From assembly GCA_948875265.1 (NCBI GenBank), contig CAQRYF010000029.1:1-20332 (forward strand): 20,332 nucleotides of DNA, written 5' to 3'. How positions within the stretch are numbered: the stretch's first letter is position 1; every line of letters begins with the position of its first letter. The DNA comes from an uncultured Clostridia bacterium. Lineage in GTDB: Bacteria; Bacillota; Clostridia; TANB77; CAG-508. The notes beneath the pieces were generated by a model, which saw only the letters and a list, made by a program, of their open reading frames with translations, was not told the origin of the DNA and ran no database searches. The position numbers and the translations under genes are program-made. Shown here one piece after another: positions 8,901 to 16,652 of this stretch.

Positions 8901-11200
8901 CAAATGAGAAGTTTGGAACAATTGTGACAGAAAATATGGGAGGATATAGTTGGTATAAAAATAGTAGACTAAATAGAGTATCTAGTTGGGAAAATAATCC
9001 CACTTATGATATTCCAACAGAAATCATTTATTTAAAAGATATGGAAACAAAAAAAACATGGTCATTAGGATTAAATCCAATGCCAGATGATAAAAATTAT
9101 AATGTTATATATGGATTTGGATATTGTAAATATATACACAAAAGTGATGGAATAGAACAAGAATTAGATGTATTTGTACCAAAAGAAGATTCTTGTAAAA
9201 TAGGTATTCTAACTCTAAAAAATACTATGCCAAATCGAAAAAAAATAAAATTATATTATTATATGAAACCAGTAATAGGTGAGGATGAATTAAAATCAAA
9301 TGGATATATAAATTTAAATTTCGATAAAAATAATAATATTATATGTGCAAAAAATCTATATAAAGATGAAATAGAACAAAGCGAAATATATGTATCTTGT
9401 AGTGAAGAAATCAAATCATATACAGGAGACAAAAACTTCTTTTTAGGTAATGGAGGAATATCAAATCCACAAGGACTAAAAAAAGTATCTTTAAATAATG
9501 AAAACTCAATAGGAAGAAAGTCTTGTATAGCATATGATGTTGAAATTGAATTAGAAAGTTATTCTAAAAAAGAAGTTTCTATTATTTTAGGAGCACAAGA
9601 AAATACTATCGATTGTAAAAATATAGCATATAAATACAGCAAAATAGTGAATTGTAAACAGGAATTGGAAAACGTAAAGAATTTCTGGAATGAATTTTTA
9701 CGGAAGAATTCAAGTTTATACACCATTGGAATCAAATAATATATTATTAAATGGATGGATAATATATCAAGCAATTGCAAGTAGATTATTAGGAAGAAGC
9801 GGATATTACCAATCAGGAGGAGCCTTCGGTTTTAGAGATCAATTACAAGATACGTTATGCCTAAAATATTTTGAGCCAGAAATATTAAAAAATCAAATAA
9901 TATGTCATAGCAAACATCAATTTTTAGAAGGAGATGTGGAGCATTGGTGGCATGAAGAAACACGGAAAAGGTATAAGAACAAAATTCTCAGATGATTTAT
10001 TATGGATGGTATATTTAACTATAGAATATATTGAATTTACAGGAGATACAGATATTTTAAATATAGAAACACCTTATGTACAGGGAAAAACATTAGAAGA
10101 AAATGAAGATGAAAAATATGATAAATATATAGAAACAGATATAAAAGAAAGTATATATAATCATTGTAAAAGAGCTATAGAAAAAAGTTTCAATTTTGGT
10201 GAAAATGGATTACCTAAAATAGGTTCTGGAGACTGGAATGATGGATTTAGTACAGTAGGAAATAAAGGAAAAGGAGAAAGCGTATGGCTTGGATTTTTCC
10301 TATATATAATTTTAGAAAAATTCATACCAATTTGCATAGAAAGAAAAGAAGAGGAATTAGCAAAAAAATATGAAGATGTAAAAATAAATCTAAAAAAAGC
10401 ATTAAATACAAATGGATGGGATGGCAGATGGTATAAAAGAGCATTTATGGATGATGGAAACACATTAGGTAGTATGGAGAATGACGAATGTAGAATAGAC
10501 AGTATAGCACAAAGTTGGAGTATTATATCAAATGCAGGAGATAATGATAAAAAATATATATCTATGGAAAGTCTAGAAAATCATCTAGTAGACAGAGAAA
10601 ATGGAATAATAAAATTATTAGATCCACCATTTGAAAAAGGAAAATTAGAGCCAGGGTATATTAAAGCATATTTACCAGGAGTAAGAGAAAATGGAGGACA
10701 ATACACACATGCTAGTTGTTGGGTAATAATAGCAGAAAGCTTACTTGGATTTGGAGACAAAGCATTAGAACTATATAGAATGATAAACCCAATAGAACAT
10801 GCTAGAACAAAAGAAGCGAGCAACAAATATAAAGTAGAACCATATGTAATACCAGCAGATATATACGGTGCAAGCAACTTAAGCCGGAAGAGGTGGATGG
10901 ACATGGTATACAGGATCTGCAAGCTGGTATTACAAAGCAGGAATCGAATATATATTAGGATTAAAAATAGAAAAAGGATATATGAAAATAGAACCCTGTA
11001 TTCCAAAAGAATGGAAAGAATACCAAATACAATATAAATGGAAAGAAAGTGTATACAATATTATTGTAAAAAATCCAGATGGAAAAAATGTAATAGATGA
11101 TAACACAAGCAAAGTAATTTTAAATGGAAATAAAGTAGAAAATCATATCAAGCTAGACGGAAGTAGAAATGTATATAATATTGAGGTAATAATGTCCTAA
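2973..11200 (+). CDS. NdvB/ChvB-type cyclic beta-glucan synthase, about 2740 aa, with five +1 frame changes
   Basis: Membrane enzyme of the cyclic beta-1,2-glucan synthase type. Order: N-terminal region; two membrane helices (about residues 393-445); GT84 domain with YVITLDADTDL, SHDLLEGSYLRCG and RLSRWIRGDWQ; further helices; a glycoamylase-like domain (NGHLYNWY, PRYISTVDSGNFVGYI, MAHHQGLILL); and a C-terminal GH94 phosphorylase-like domain (YQSGGAFGFRDQLQD, SGDWNDGF with the catalytic Asp, GRGGWTWYTGSASWYY). The TTG start at 2973 has AAGGAG 10 nt upstream. The frame changes +1 at 4818, 5749, 9701, 9963 and 10885, each at an in-frame CGG, and each resumes in family sequence. Segments are 2973-4817, 4819-5748, 5750-9700, 9702-9962, 9964-10884 and 10886-11200. 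Total length fits the family (about 2800 aa), and there are no nonsense codons inside the segments. A decayed gene is the alternative. The glucan made in Gram-positives is not certain. Confidence 0.85.
4777..4812 (+). repeat. Three tandem 12-bp repeats inside the glucan synthase gene
   Basis: CAGACGATTTCT, CAGACGATTTCC and CAGGCGATTTCC lie end to end, followed by a partial copy CAAATCGG. They encode TDDFSDDFPGDFPN, which is not expected in the GT84 domain. They directly precede the palindrome at 4819-4867, so both probably belong to one insertion. Confidence 0.85.
4818..4820 (+). other. In-frame CGG with +1 frame change (site 2, glucan synthase, in the insertion)
   Basis: Context AAT CGG GGT CGG GTC. 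Two in-frame CGG codons (4818 and 4824) each allow a +1 step to the downstream frame (GGG GTC GGG or GGG TCT). That frame leads without a stop into NEIRYVITLDADTD. Unshifted translation ends at 4854-4856. Confidence 0.75.
4819..4867. repeat. 49-bp palindromic element inserted in the coding region
   Basis: Perfect 10-bp terminal arms GGGGTCGGGT (4819-4828) and ACCCGACCCC (4858-4867) surround an imperfectly palindromic A/T-rich centre. It is far more GC-rich at its ends than the surrounding gene. It resembles the REP-like or MITE-like palindromes of Clostridia. It encodes about 16 residues not expected in the GT84 domain, just before the DAD motif. No clear target duplication was seen. Confidence 0.8.
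5749..5751 (+). other. In-frame CGG with +1 frame change (site 3, glucan synthase)
   Basis: Context ATA ACT CGG CAA. Skipping C5749 gives GGC AAA CAC TTA TTA GAA TGG (GKHLLEW), the conserved LLEWT segment of the family. The unshifted frame stops at 5779-5781. This is the only site followed by GGC rather than GGA or GGG. Confidence 0.85.
9701..9703 (+). other. In-frame CGG with +1 frame change (site 4, glucan synthase)
   Basis: Context TTT TTA CGG AAG. Skipping C9701 gives NEFL-GRIQVYTPLESNN, matching the entry of the GH94 catalytic domain. The unshifted frame stops at 9737-9739. Confidence 0.87.
9963..9965 (+). other. In-frame CGG with +1 frame change (site 5, glucan synthase)
   Basis: Context GAA ACA CGG AAA. 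Skipping C9963 gives HWWHEET-GKGIRTKFSDD, a conserved GH94 segment. The unshifted frame stops at 9993-9995. Confidence 0.87.
10885..10887 (+). other. In-frame CGG with +1 frame change (site 6, glucan synthase)
   Basis: Context TTA AGC CGG AAG. Skipping one C gives YGASNLS-GRGGWTWYTGSA, the conserved C-terminal GH94 motif. The unshifted frame stays open for about 50 codons but loses family similarity. Confidence 0.87.
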
Positions 11201-11240
11201 TTTCATAATGTCCTATTGGGGACGTTTCTCAATGGGACAT
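11191..11240 (+). repeat. REP-like hairpin element, copy 1, at the 3' end of the glucan synthase gene
   Basis: Core hairpin 11209-11239 has arms TGTCCTATTG and CAATGGGACA and loop GGGGACGTTTCT or similar. It is preceded by ATGTCCTAA, whose TAA is the stop codon of the gene. Copies 2 and 3 (12216-12257 and 19718-19759, opposite strand) share the core and the same position after a stop codon. No T-run follows, so it is not a typical terminator. Confidence 0.85.
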
Positions 11241-11319
11241 AGTTATAATGCACTGTTGGAGGCTTTTAAAACTGATATATTTAAAACTTATAAATTTATA
11301 TGAAATGTTTTTAAGATAG

Positions 11320-11363
11320 AATTCAAAGACAGTTGCTATAATAGTAATTGTCTTTGAATTTTT
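11320..11363. terminator. Terminator hairpin between convergent genes
   Basis: Perfect 12-bp arms AATTCAAAGACA (11320-11331) and its complement (11349-11360), extended inward by an imperfect GTTGCTAT/ATAGTAAT stem, then TTTTT. It lies between the glucan synthase gene and the convergent deacetylase gene and may serve both. Confidence 0.75.
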
Positions 11364-11381
11364 AATCTATATATAATCTAA

Positions 11382-12164
11382 TTAAAGCAAATCATAGAAG
11401 TTTCTAAATGTATATCCTTGTGATTTTAAATAGTCTATAGAATCCTTTAAAACACTAGGAGTGTCATTAACATCAGAAGTATCATGCATTAATACAATTA
11501 GGGTGTTTTTATTCCTAGCAGATTTTTTTAGGTTATTTAATAATTGAGAATTACTATATTTTTTTACAGAGTCATTATTTAAACAGTTCCAATCCACATA
11601 AGTATAATTGATAGAGGAAAGAAGCTTTACTGCTTCCCTTTTCTTTGATTTGTTATTTGGAGACATATAACCATTTGGGAAACGAAAAATATGAGAACAA
11701 TAATTTTCAACACCAATAGCTTTACCTATTTCTATATCTGTATTTTTAATTTCATTTATAAAACTTTCAGAGTTTTTATATAATTTAGAATTATCATGAT
11801 TATAACCATGATTAGCTATAAAATGTCCTTCTTCATAAGCCCTTTTTATCAATTCAGGATGTTTAGCAACATATTTTCCAATAACAAAAAAAGTAGCATT
11901 TATATCTTCTTGTTTTAATATATCTAATACTTTAGGCGTGGCTCTTAAGGTTGGTCCATCATCAAAAGTTAAATAAGCAATTTTTTCACTATTATTAGTC
12001 AAATTTGAAATTCTTTCTCTTAAAACATCATCTATAGAACTATTAGCTGTTAGCTCTAATGCGAAGGAAAATGGATGATAAGAAGAAAGATATATAGAAA
12101 ATATAAGGAAAAATATAAATAAAAGTATAAATAAGACTTTTTTATTTAAGATTAAAAATTTCAT
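11382..12164 (-). CDS. Membrane-anchored polysaccharide deacetylase (NodB domain)
   Basis: 260-aa metal-dependent deacetylase likely acting outside the cell on N-acetylated glycans, probably peptidoglycan. It has an N-terminal anchor (residues 9-27). Carbohydrate esterase 4 motifs follow in order: TFDDG (D68, D69), HGYNH (metal ligands H119 and H123), RFPNG (R161), VDWN and VLMHD (H227). The start at 12164 has AGGTGA 5 nt upstream. A longer frame to 12239 would be translated from the REP-like element and lacks a binding site. It follows the glycosyltransferase gene on the same strand after 90 bp that contain REP-like copy 2, so co-transcription is likely. It has no in-frame CGG. Substrate (peptidoglycan GlcNAc or MurNAc) cannot be told from sequence. 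Confidence 0.88.
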   Translation of the reverse strand: MKFLILNKKVLFILLFIFFLIFSIYLSSYHPFSFALELTANSSIDDVLRERISNLTNNSEKIAYLTFDDGPTLRATPKVLDILKQEDINATFFVIGKYVAKHPELIKRAYEEGHFIANHGYNHDNSKLYKNSESFINEIKNTDIEIGKAIGVENYCSHIFRFPNGYMSPNNKSKKREAVKLLSSINYTYVDWNCLNNDSVKKYSNSQLLNNLKKSARNKNTLIVLMHDTSDVNDTPSVLKDSIDYLKSQGYTFRNFYDLL

Positions 12165-12215
12165 AAAATCACCTATAGTAAATATATGAAGATAAAATAA
12201 AAAAAGACATAAAAG

Positions 12216-12257
12216 TGTCCCATTGAGAAACGTCCCCAACAGGACATTAGGACATTA
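12216..12257 (-). repeat. REP-like hairpin element, copy 2
   Basis: Minus-strand core 12246-12216, TGTCCTGTTG ... CAATGGGACA, with the same GGGGACGTTTCT centre as copy 1. On the minus strand it is preceded by TAATGTCCTAA, whose first TAA (12257-12255) is the stop codon of the glycosyltransferase gene. It has the same orientation relative to its upstream gene as copies 1 and 3. Confidence 0.85.
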
Positions 12258-12941
12258 CTTAATTGAATTTGCTTCTGATCCAGATATATAGCCATATTCT
12301 AGCATTTTGTTTAGAACATGGGCTTGTCTTTTTTTTGCTAAAGAAGGATTAACAGTAGGTGCATAGACAGAAGGTGCATTTGGAACTCCAGCAAGCATTG
12401 AGGCTTCATCTAAATTTAAATCTTTAGGAGATTTATTATAATATCCCATGCTTGCATCATAAATGCCATAATACCCATCTCCAAAGTATGAAGTATTTAC
12501 ATATAATTCGAAGATTTCTTGTTTTGAATAATTTTTTTCTAAATCATATGCTGCAAAGATTTCAGCTAATTTTCTATTTAAAGTTTCTTCTTGTGAAAGT
12601 ACAATGTTTTTTGCTACTTGTTGTGTTATTGTACTACCACCTTCTTGTAATTCTCTATTTTTAATATTTATAAAAACTGCTCTAGCTATAGCAATAAAAT
12701 CTACTGGACCATGGTCATAATATCGATGATCTTCTACAGCAATTACAGCATTTCTATAATATTCTGATAAATTATCAAATTTAGTAAAATGTTTATTACT
12801 TGTAACTTCATCTACTCGAGCCACTAAAGGTTTTTCTTTTAGAGCTTTAGAATAATATGAAAAACCTATTATAAATGAAAAACTAGCTACAAGAATTATA
12901 ATTATCAAAATAATAAATAATAATTTTCTAAATAGTTTCAT
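12255..12941 (-). CDS. mtgA: Monofunctional peptidoglycan glycosyltransferase (GT51)
   Basis: 228-aa enzyme that polymerises lipid II into glycan strands at the outer membrane face. It has an N-terminal transmembrane helix (residues 7-28), then GT51 motifs AVIAVEDHRYYDHG (catalytic Glu E70), GGSTITQQ (101-108), RKLAEIFAAYDLEKNYSKQE, and YVNTSYFGDGYYGI with a second acidic region. It ends after the glycosyltransferase domain, so there is no transpeptidase domain and the length fits monofunctional enzymes. The start has GAGGT about 6 nt upstream. It is divergent from dapF and upstream of the deacetylase, forming a small cell-wall unit. Gene name is by family; Firmicutes members are also called sgtA or similar. 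Confidence 0.88.
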   Translation of the reverse strand: MKLFRKLLFIILIIIILVASFSFIIGFSYYSKALKEKPLVARVDEVTSNKHFTKFDNLSEYYRNAVIAVEDHRYYDHGPVDFIAIARAVFINIKNRELQEGGSTITQQVAKNIVLSQEETLNRKLAEIFAAYDLEKNYSKQEIFELYVNTSYFGDGYYGIYDASMGYYNKSPKDLNLDEASMLAGVPNAPSVYAPTVNPSLAKKRQAHVLNKMLEYGYISGSEANSIK

Positions 12942-12967
12942 ATATACCTCTTTATATGTTTTTTTAC

Positions 12968-12973
12968 ATTATA
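12968..12973 (-). promoter_or_regulatory. Possible -10 box for the glycosyltransferase gene
   Basis: TATAAT on the minus strand lies 27 nt before the start codon. The -35 region 17 nt further up (TTTTAA) is weak. Confidence 0.4.
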
Positions 12974-13042
12974 TAACAAGAAAAATGTTTTTAAAAGGGA
13001 ATTCATAAAAAATTAAGATATGATAAATAATGTGATTAAATG

Positions 13043-13071
13043 TTTACAAAGAAAAATTCATATGATAAAAT
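13043..13071 (+). promoter_or_regulatory. Sigma-A-type promoter of dapF
   Basis: TTTACA (13043-13048), a 17-nt spacer, and TAAAAT (13066-13071). It lies 62 nt before the dapF start, in the divergent region shared with the glycosyltransferase gene. Confidence 0.6.
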
Positions 13072-13133
13072 GACAAAGAATAAAATATAAATATATTTTA
13101 TTCTTTATTAATACCTAAAGAGGTGAAAAAATT

Positions 13134-13970
13134 ATGAAAAAATTTACAAAAATGCATGGGCTAGGGAATGATTATGTCTATATGGATGCAATCCATCAAA
13201 ATATAGAAAATGAATCAGACCTAGCTCAATTTGTTAGCAATAGACACTTTGGAATTGGTTCTGATGGTTTAATTCTAATTTGTAATAGTGATATTGCTGA
13301 TTTCAAAATGAGGATGTTTAATTCTGATGGAAGTGAAGCAGAAATGTGTGGGAATGGGATACGTTGTGTTGGGAAATTTGTATATGACAAAGGATTGACC
13401 AACAAAACAGAAGTAAACATTGAAACTTTAGCAGGAATTAAAAAATTAAGATTAAATATTAAAGAAGGAAAAGTTGATACAGTAAGAGTCGATATGGGAG
13501 AACCAATTTTATTACCAAAACAGATACCAGTTATCTCAAGTGAGGATATAGTAAAAAACTTAAAATTAAAAGCTTTAGATAAAGAATTTATATTTGCCTG
13601 TGTATCTATGGGAAATCCGCATGCAATAACTATTGTAGATAATGTGGAAAAGTTTGATGTAGAGAAATATGGGAAAATATTAGAGATAGATAAAGCTTTT
13701 CCAAAAAAAACAAACGTAGAATTTGTACAAATAATAGATAAAAACAATATAAAAATGAGAGTATGGGAAAGAGGTTCAGGAGAGACACTAGCTTGTGGAA
13801 CTGGAGCATGCGCTACAGCCATTGCTTGTAACTTAAAGGGATTAACAAATAGAAAAACAAATATAAAATTATTAGGTGGAACTTTAGAAATAGAATGGGA
13901 TGAAAAAGATAATCATGTATATATGACAGGACCTGCAGTGACAGTATTTGAAGGAATTTTAGATAAATAA
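13134..13970 (+). CDS. dapF: Diaminopimelate epimerase
   Basis: 278-aa cytosolic epimerase converting LL- to meso-diaminopimelate for peptidoglycan and lysine. Both catalytic Cys are present in their motifs: MCGNGIRC (C72) and ACGTGACA (C221). Other family marks are KMHGLGNDYV at the N-terminus, SDGLILI, MGNPHAI and ERGSGETLACG. The start has AGAGGTG about 8 nt upstream. It has its own promoter and a clear terminator. DapL, which makes its LL-DAP substrate, is encoded 360 bp downstream with one small minus-strand gene between. No frame change and no in-frame CGG. Confidence 0.97.
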   Translation: MKKFTKMHGLGNDYVYMDAIHQNIENESDLAQFVSNRHFGIGSDGLILICNSDIADFKMRMFNSDGSEAEMCGNGIRCVGKFVYDKGLTNKTEVNIETLAGIKKLRLNIKEGKVDTVRVDMGEPILLPKQIPVISSEDIVKNLKLKALDKEFIFACVSMGNPHAITIVDNVEKFDVEKYGKILEIDKAFPKKTNVEFVQIIDKNNIKMRVWERGSGETLACGTGACATAIACNLKGLTNRKTNIKLLGGTLEIEWDEKDNHVYMTGPAVTVFEGILDK

Positions 13971-13979
13971 TAAAAAATA

Positions 13980-14002
13980 AAAGCCTTCATAAGGAAGGCT
14001 TT
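13980..14002. terminator. Terminator after dapF
   Basis: Perfect 9-bp stem AAAGCCTTC/GAAGGCTTT with a 5-nt loop. It starts 10 nt after the dapF stop. It also lies just past the stop of the convergent 66-aa gene, with A/T-rich flanks on both sides. Confidence 0.85.
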
Positions 14003-14009
14003 GTTACAA

Positions 14010-14210
14010 TTATTTCCGGAATTTAAATAAGGATTTGCGAAGTAATTTGTAATTAAGAATAACACAGTCCTTAAATTGAATTTTACTCTTTAGAGCATTT
14101 TCAATATTAGCTATATCATTCATATTTTTAATTTTATGATTGATATCGATATTGCAATTTCCTATTCCTCCATTGCCAAAATTGTAACTTATGAAATAAT
14201 CATAATGCAT
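14010..14210 (-). CDS. Small protein of unknown function, 66 aa
   Basis: The ATG at 14210 is preceded by AAGGAGG about 10 nt upstream, which supports a real gene. The sequence is soluble, with a Gly/Asn-rich N-terminus (YNFGNGGIGNCNIDIN) followed by a charged half (IKNMNDIANIENALKSKIQF) and VILNYKLL. The family is not recognised. It is convergent with dapF and divergent from dapL. It has an in-frame CGG (14018-14016) two codons before the stop (TTC CGG AAA TAA). A +1 step there would extend the protein by about 34 residues through the terminator into dapF antisense sequence. The normal stop seems likelier, but this cannot be tested here. Confidence 0.7.
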   Translation of the reverse strand: MHYDYFISYNFGNGGIGNCNIDINHKIKNMNDIANIENALKSKIQFKDCVILNYKLLRKSLFKFRK

Positions 14211-14333
14211 ATTAGTTAACCCTCCTTAGATGCTTTTTGGAAACTAAAAAAAAATAGTTTCAATTTTAAAGTAACTATAAATATTATAACATAATTAACA
14301 TAAAAATGCAAATAAAGAAAGGATTGATAATAA

Positions 14334-15570
14334 ATGAGTTTAATAAATGAAAATTTTTTAGAATTACAAGATAGCTACTTGTTTTCAACAATAGCAAAAA
14401 AAGTAGCGAAATTTAGTGAAAATAATCCAAGCAAAAGAATTATAAAGTTAGGAATAGGTGATGTTACAAAGCCAATTGTACCAGTATGTTTGGAAGCTAT
14501 GCATAAAGCTGTGGATGAAATGGGAACATCAAGTGGGTTTAAAGGCTATGGACCAGAACAAGGATATGAATTTTTAAGAAAGGCAATAGTAGAAAACGAT
14601 TATAAAAAAAGAAATATAGATATATCTGAGGATGAAATATTTGTATCAGATGGAGCAAAGTGTGACTCACGGAAATATTGTTGATATTTTTGCTAAAGAC
14701 AATAAAGTAGCAATAACAGACCCTGTATATCCAGTATATCTGGATACAAATGTGATGTCTGGTAGAAGCGGAAAATATAATCCAAATGAACAAACATATG
14801 AAAACATAGTATATTTGCCAGTAATAGCCGAAAATAATTTTAAACCAGAATTACCAAAAGAAAAGGTAGATATGATTTATTTATGTTTTCCAAATAATCC
14901 AACAGGAACAGTGTTAACAAAAGAAGATTTAAAAAAATGGGTGGATTATGCTAAAGAAAATAACTCAATAATCTTATATGATGCAGCATATGAGGCTTTC
15001 ATAACAGAGGAAAATATTCCACATAGTATTTATGAAGTAGAAGGAGCAAAAGAAGTTGCTATTGAGTTTAAAAGTTATTCGAAAACAGCAGGATTTACAG
15101 GTGTTAGATGTGCATATGTGGTAGTCCCAAAAGTACTAAAAGGCTATACAGAAAAAGGAGAAGAAGCCAGTTTAAACAAATTATGGAATAGAAGAACTTG
15201 TACAAAATTTAATGGAGTATCTTATATTGTACAAAGAGCAGCAGAAGCTACATATTCAGAAAATGGAAGGAAACAAATACAAGAGAATATCAAGTACTAT
15301 TTAGAAAATGCAAAAATTATTAAACAAGGATTAGAAGAATCAGGATTTACTACATATGGTGGTGTAAATTCTCCATATGTATGGTTAAAAGTACCAGAAG
15401 GAATGACTTCTTGGAAATTCTTTGATAAATTACTAGAAGAAGCAAATGTAGTAGGAACGCCTGGTAGTGGATTTGGACCACATGGAGAAGGATATTTTAG
15501 ATTAACTGCATTTGGAACTAAAGAGAATACAATAGAAGCAATAGATAGAATAAAACAATGGAAAAAATAA
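14334..15570 (+). CDS. dapL: LL-diaminopimelate aminotransferase, read through a +1 frameshift
   Basis: PLP enzyme converting tetrahydrodipicolinate and glutamate to LL-diaminopimelate in one step. It feeds DapF, encoded just upstream. The product is 411 aa if translation passes from 14334-14669 to 14671-15570, the usual family length. Motifs are LGIGDVTKP, GYGPEQGYEFLRKAI, VSDGAKCDSGN, LCFPNNPTGT, YDAAYEAF, SYSKTAGFTGVR (PLP Lys near residue 250) and GFGPHGEGYFRLTAFG. At 14670 the frame meets CGG after DGAKCDS. Unshifted translation stops four codons later, while skipping the C gives the conserved GNI. The start follows AAAGGA at a slightly long spacing. As a step likely needed for cell-wall DAP, decay of this gene would be costly unless another DAP route exists. 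Confidence 0.92.
14670..14672 (+). other. In-frame CGG with +1 frame change (site 7, dapL)
   Basis: Context GAC TCA CGG AAA. Skipping C14670 gives DS-GNIVDIF, the conserved D-S/T-G-N motif of DapL. The unshifted frame stops at 14682-14684. Confidence 0.9.
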
Positions 15571-15693
15571 AACAAAAAATCATTATATATATTTATTTAA
15601 AATAGGAAATAGAAATACATTTATAGATTATAGTATTTGTGATTTTATGTAAGATGTGTTGTAATTATTTTATAATAACTTATAAACTTTTAA

Positions 15694-15846
15694 ATATGCT
15701 TTTACAAAGTTCATATTCCTGATGGGCATGTTACATCAGATCAGTCTTTTACTCCCAATGAATATACTACTTGTAGTTTTTATGCAGGATTGTTATTAGC
15801 AGGAGGCTTTAGCAAAATAAAAGAGTTTGCTAATATAAAAAAGTAA
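15694..15846 (+). pseudogene. Coding-like remnant of an unrecognised gene
   Basis: Within the 445-bp gap between dapL and the HD-domain gene, one frame reads as normal protein: VHIPDGHVTSDQSFTPNEY, then a segment ending in FANIKK and a stop. It has no start codon or ribosome binding site and is closed upstream by a stop at 15691. It uses codons such as GGG, CCC and CAG that are rare nearby. It ends 16 nt before a strong terminator, as a gene tail would. The family is not recognised. Probably the last 45-50 residues of a deleted gene. Confidence 0.5.
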
Positions 15847-15862
15847 CTTCTAACCTCTATTT

Positions 15863-15899
15863 AAAATGCAGACTTGTTTTAGGTCTGCATTTTGCTTTT
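15863..15899 (+). terminator. Strong terminator in the dapL to HD-gene gap
   Basis: Perfect 11-bp stem AAAATGCAGAC/GTCTGCATTTT with a 9-nt loop, then TTTTGCTTTT. It may now serve dapL or may belong to the lost gene in front of it. Confidence 0.85.
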
Positions 15900-15950
15900 G
15901 TTATTTAATGCATTATGCCAACAATAAAGAACAAAAATTCGATTAAGGTG

Positions 15951-15979
15951 TTGACTTTTTAAGTTGATATCTATATAAT
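15951..15979 (+). promoter_or_regulatory. Sigma-A-type promoter of the HD-ruvA-rarA operon
   Basis: TTGACT (15951-15956), a 17-nt spacer, and TATAAT (15974-15979). It is the best promoter in the window and lies 68 nt before the HD gene start. The next three genes follow closely, without a terminator until 18619. Confidence 0.85.
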
Positions 15980-16047
15980 ATGCAAAGGAGATAGAAAATA
16001 AATAAGAATAAAATATGAAACAAAAAAGTTTAAATAGGGGGATAAAA

Positions 16048-16602
16048 ATGAAAGAAAAATTTTTAGAATTATTAAAAACAGTAAAAAGAGATGGAATAGA
16101 AGATTTAATTGATTTTTTAGAAAAGTCTGACTTTTTTAAAGCACCAGCAAGTACAAGATTTCATGGAGATTATGAAGGTGGATTAGTAGAACACAGTATG
16201 AAAGTATATGAAATATTAAAACACAAAGTAGAAACAAACATAGAACCAATAAATTTACCAGAAGAATCTATAATTATAATAGGATTATTACATGATATAT
16301 GTAAAACAAACTTCTATAAGGTAGACTATAGAAATGCAAAAAATGCATTAGGAGTATGGGAAAAGGTACCATATTATACAATAGATGATACAATACCATA
16401 TGGACATGGAGAAAAATCAGTAATGATGATAACAGAATATATGAAATTAACACCAGAAGAAAAATATTCAATTCGTTGGCATATGGGATATACTGAAGCT
16501 AAAGAGAATTATAATGCAATAGGAGCAACTTATAAAAAATATCCAATAGCATTATTAACTCATGAAGCAGACTTAGAAGCGACATATTTTTATGATATCT
16601 AA
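16048..16602 (+). CDS. HD-domain phosphohydrolase
   Basis: 184-aa protein with a metal-dependent HD-type phosphohydrolase fold. Ligand pattern: H49 (GLVEHS), H82-D83 (GLLHDICK), H120 (PYGHGEKS), H145 (RWHMGY) and D175 (HEADLEA). The start at 16048 has GGGGG about 7 nt upstream; an earlier ATG at 16015 lacks a binding site. It is first in a probable operon with ruvA and rarA, which points to nucleotide or nucleic acid metabolism. It resembles the HD half of YhaM-type 3'-5' exoribonucleases but lacks the OB-fold domain, and it is also like stand-alone HD proteins of phage and gut Clostridia. Substrate unknown. Confidence 0.85.
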   Translation: MKEKFLELLKTVKRDGIEDLIDFLEKSDFFKAPASTRFHGDYEGGLVEHSMKVYEILKHKVETNIEPINLPEESIIIIGLLHDICKTNFYKVDYRNAKNALGVWEKVPYYTIDDTIPYGHGEKSVMMITEYMKLTPEEKYSIRWHMGYTEAKENYNAIGATYKKYPIALLTHEADLEATYFYDI

Positions 16603-16652
16603 AAAATAAAAGAAAGGTAATTTAACAAAAATTAACTAGGAAGGTAATAAAA

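Noticed and set aside
1243..11200. Downstream halves of the frame-changed genes as independent genes with their own starts (for example at 1243, 9690, 9934, 10982, 14632, 17834)
   Set aside because: Their apparent starts overlap the upstream frame, have no ribosome binding site, and begin in the middle of family domains. They are continuations after the +1 step.
12165..12239. N-terminal extension of the deacetylase
   Set aside because: It would be translated from the REP-like element; the ATG at 12164 has an AGGTGA site and begins a normal membrane anchor.
13226..13822. 198-aa minus-strand ORF in dapF
   Set aside because: Antisense shadow of a clearly identified gene.
14240..14261. GAAACTA-8A-TAGTTTC inverted repeat before dapL as terminator or operator
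   Set aside because: Short A/T stem with a poly-A loop and no T-run on the plus strand; too weak to call.
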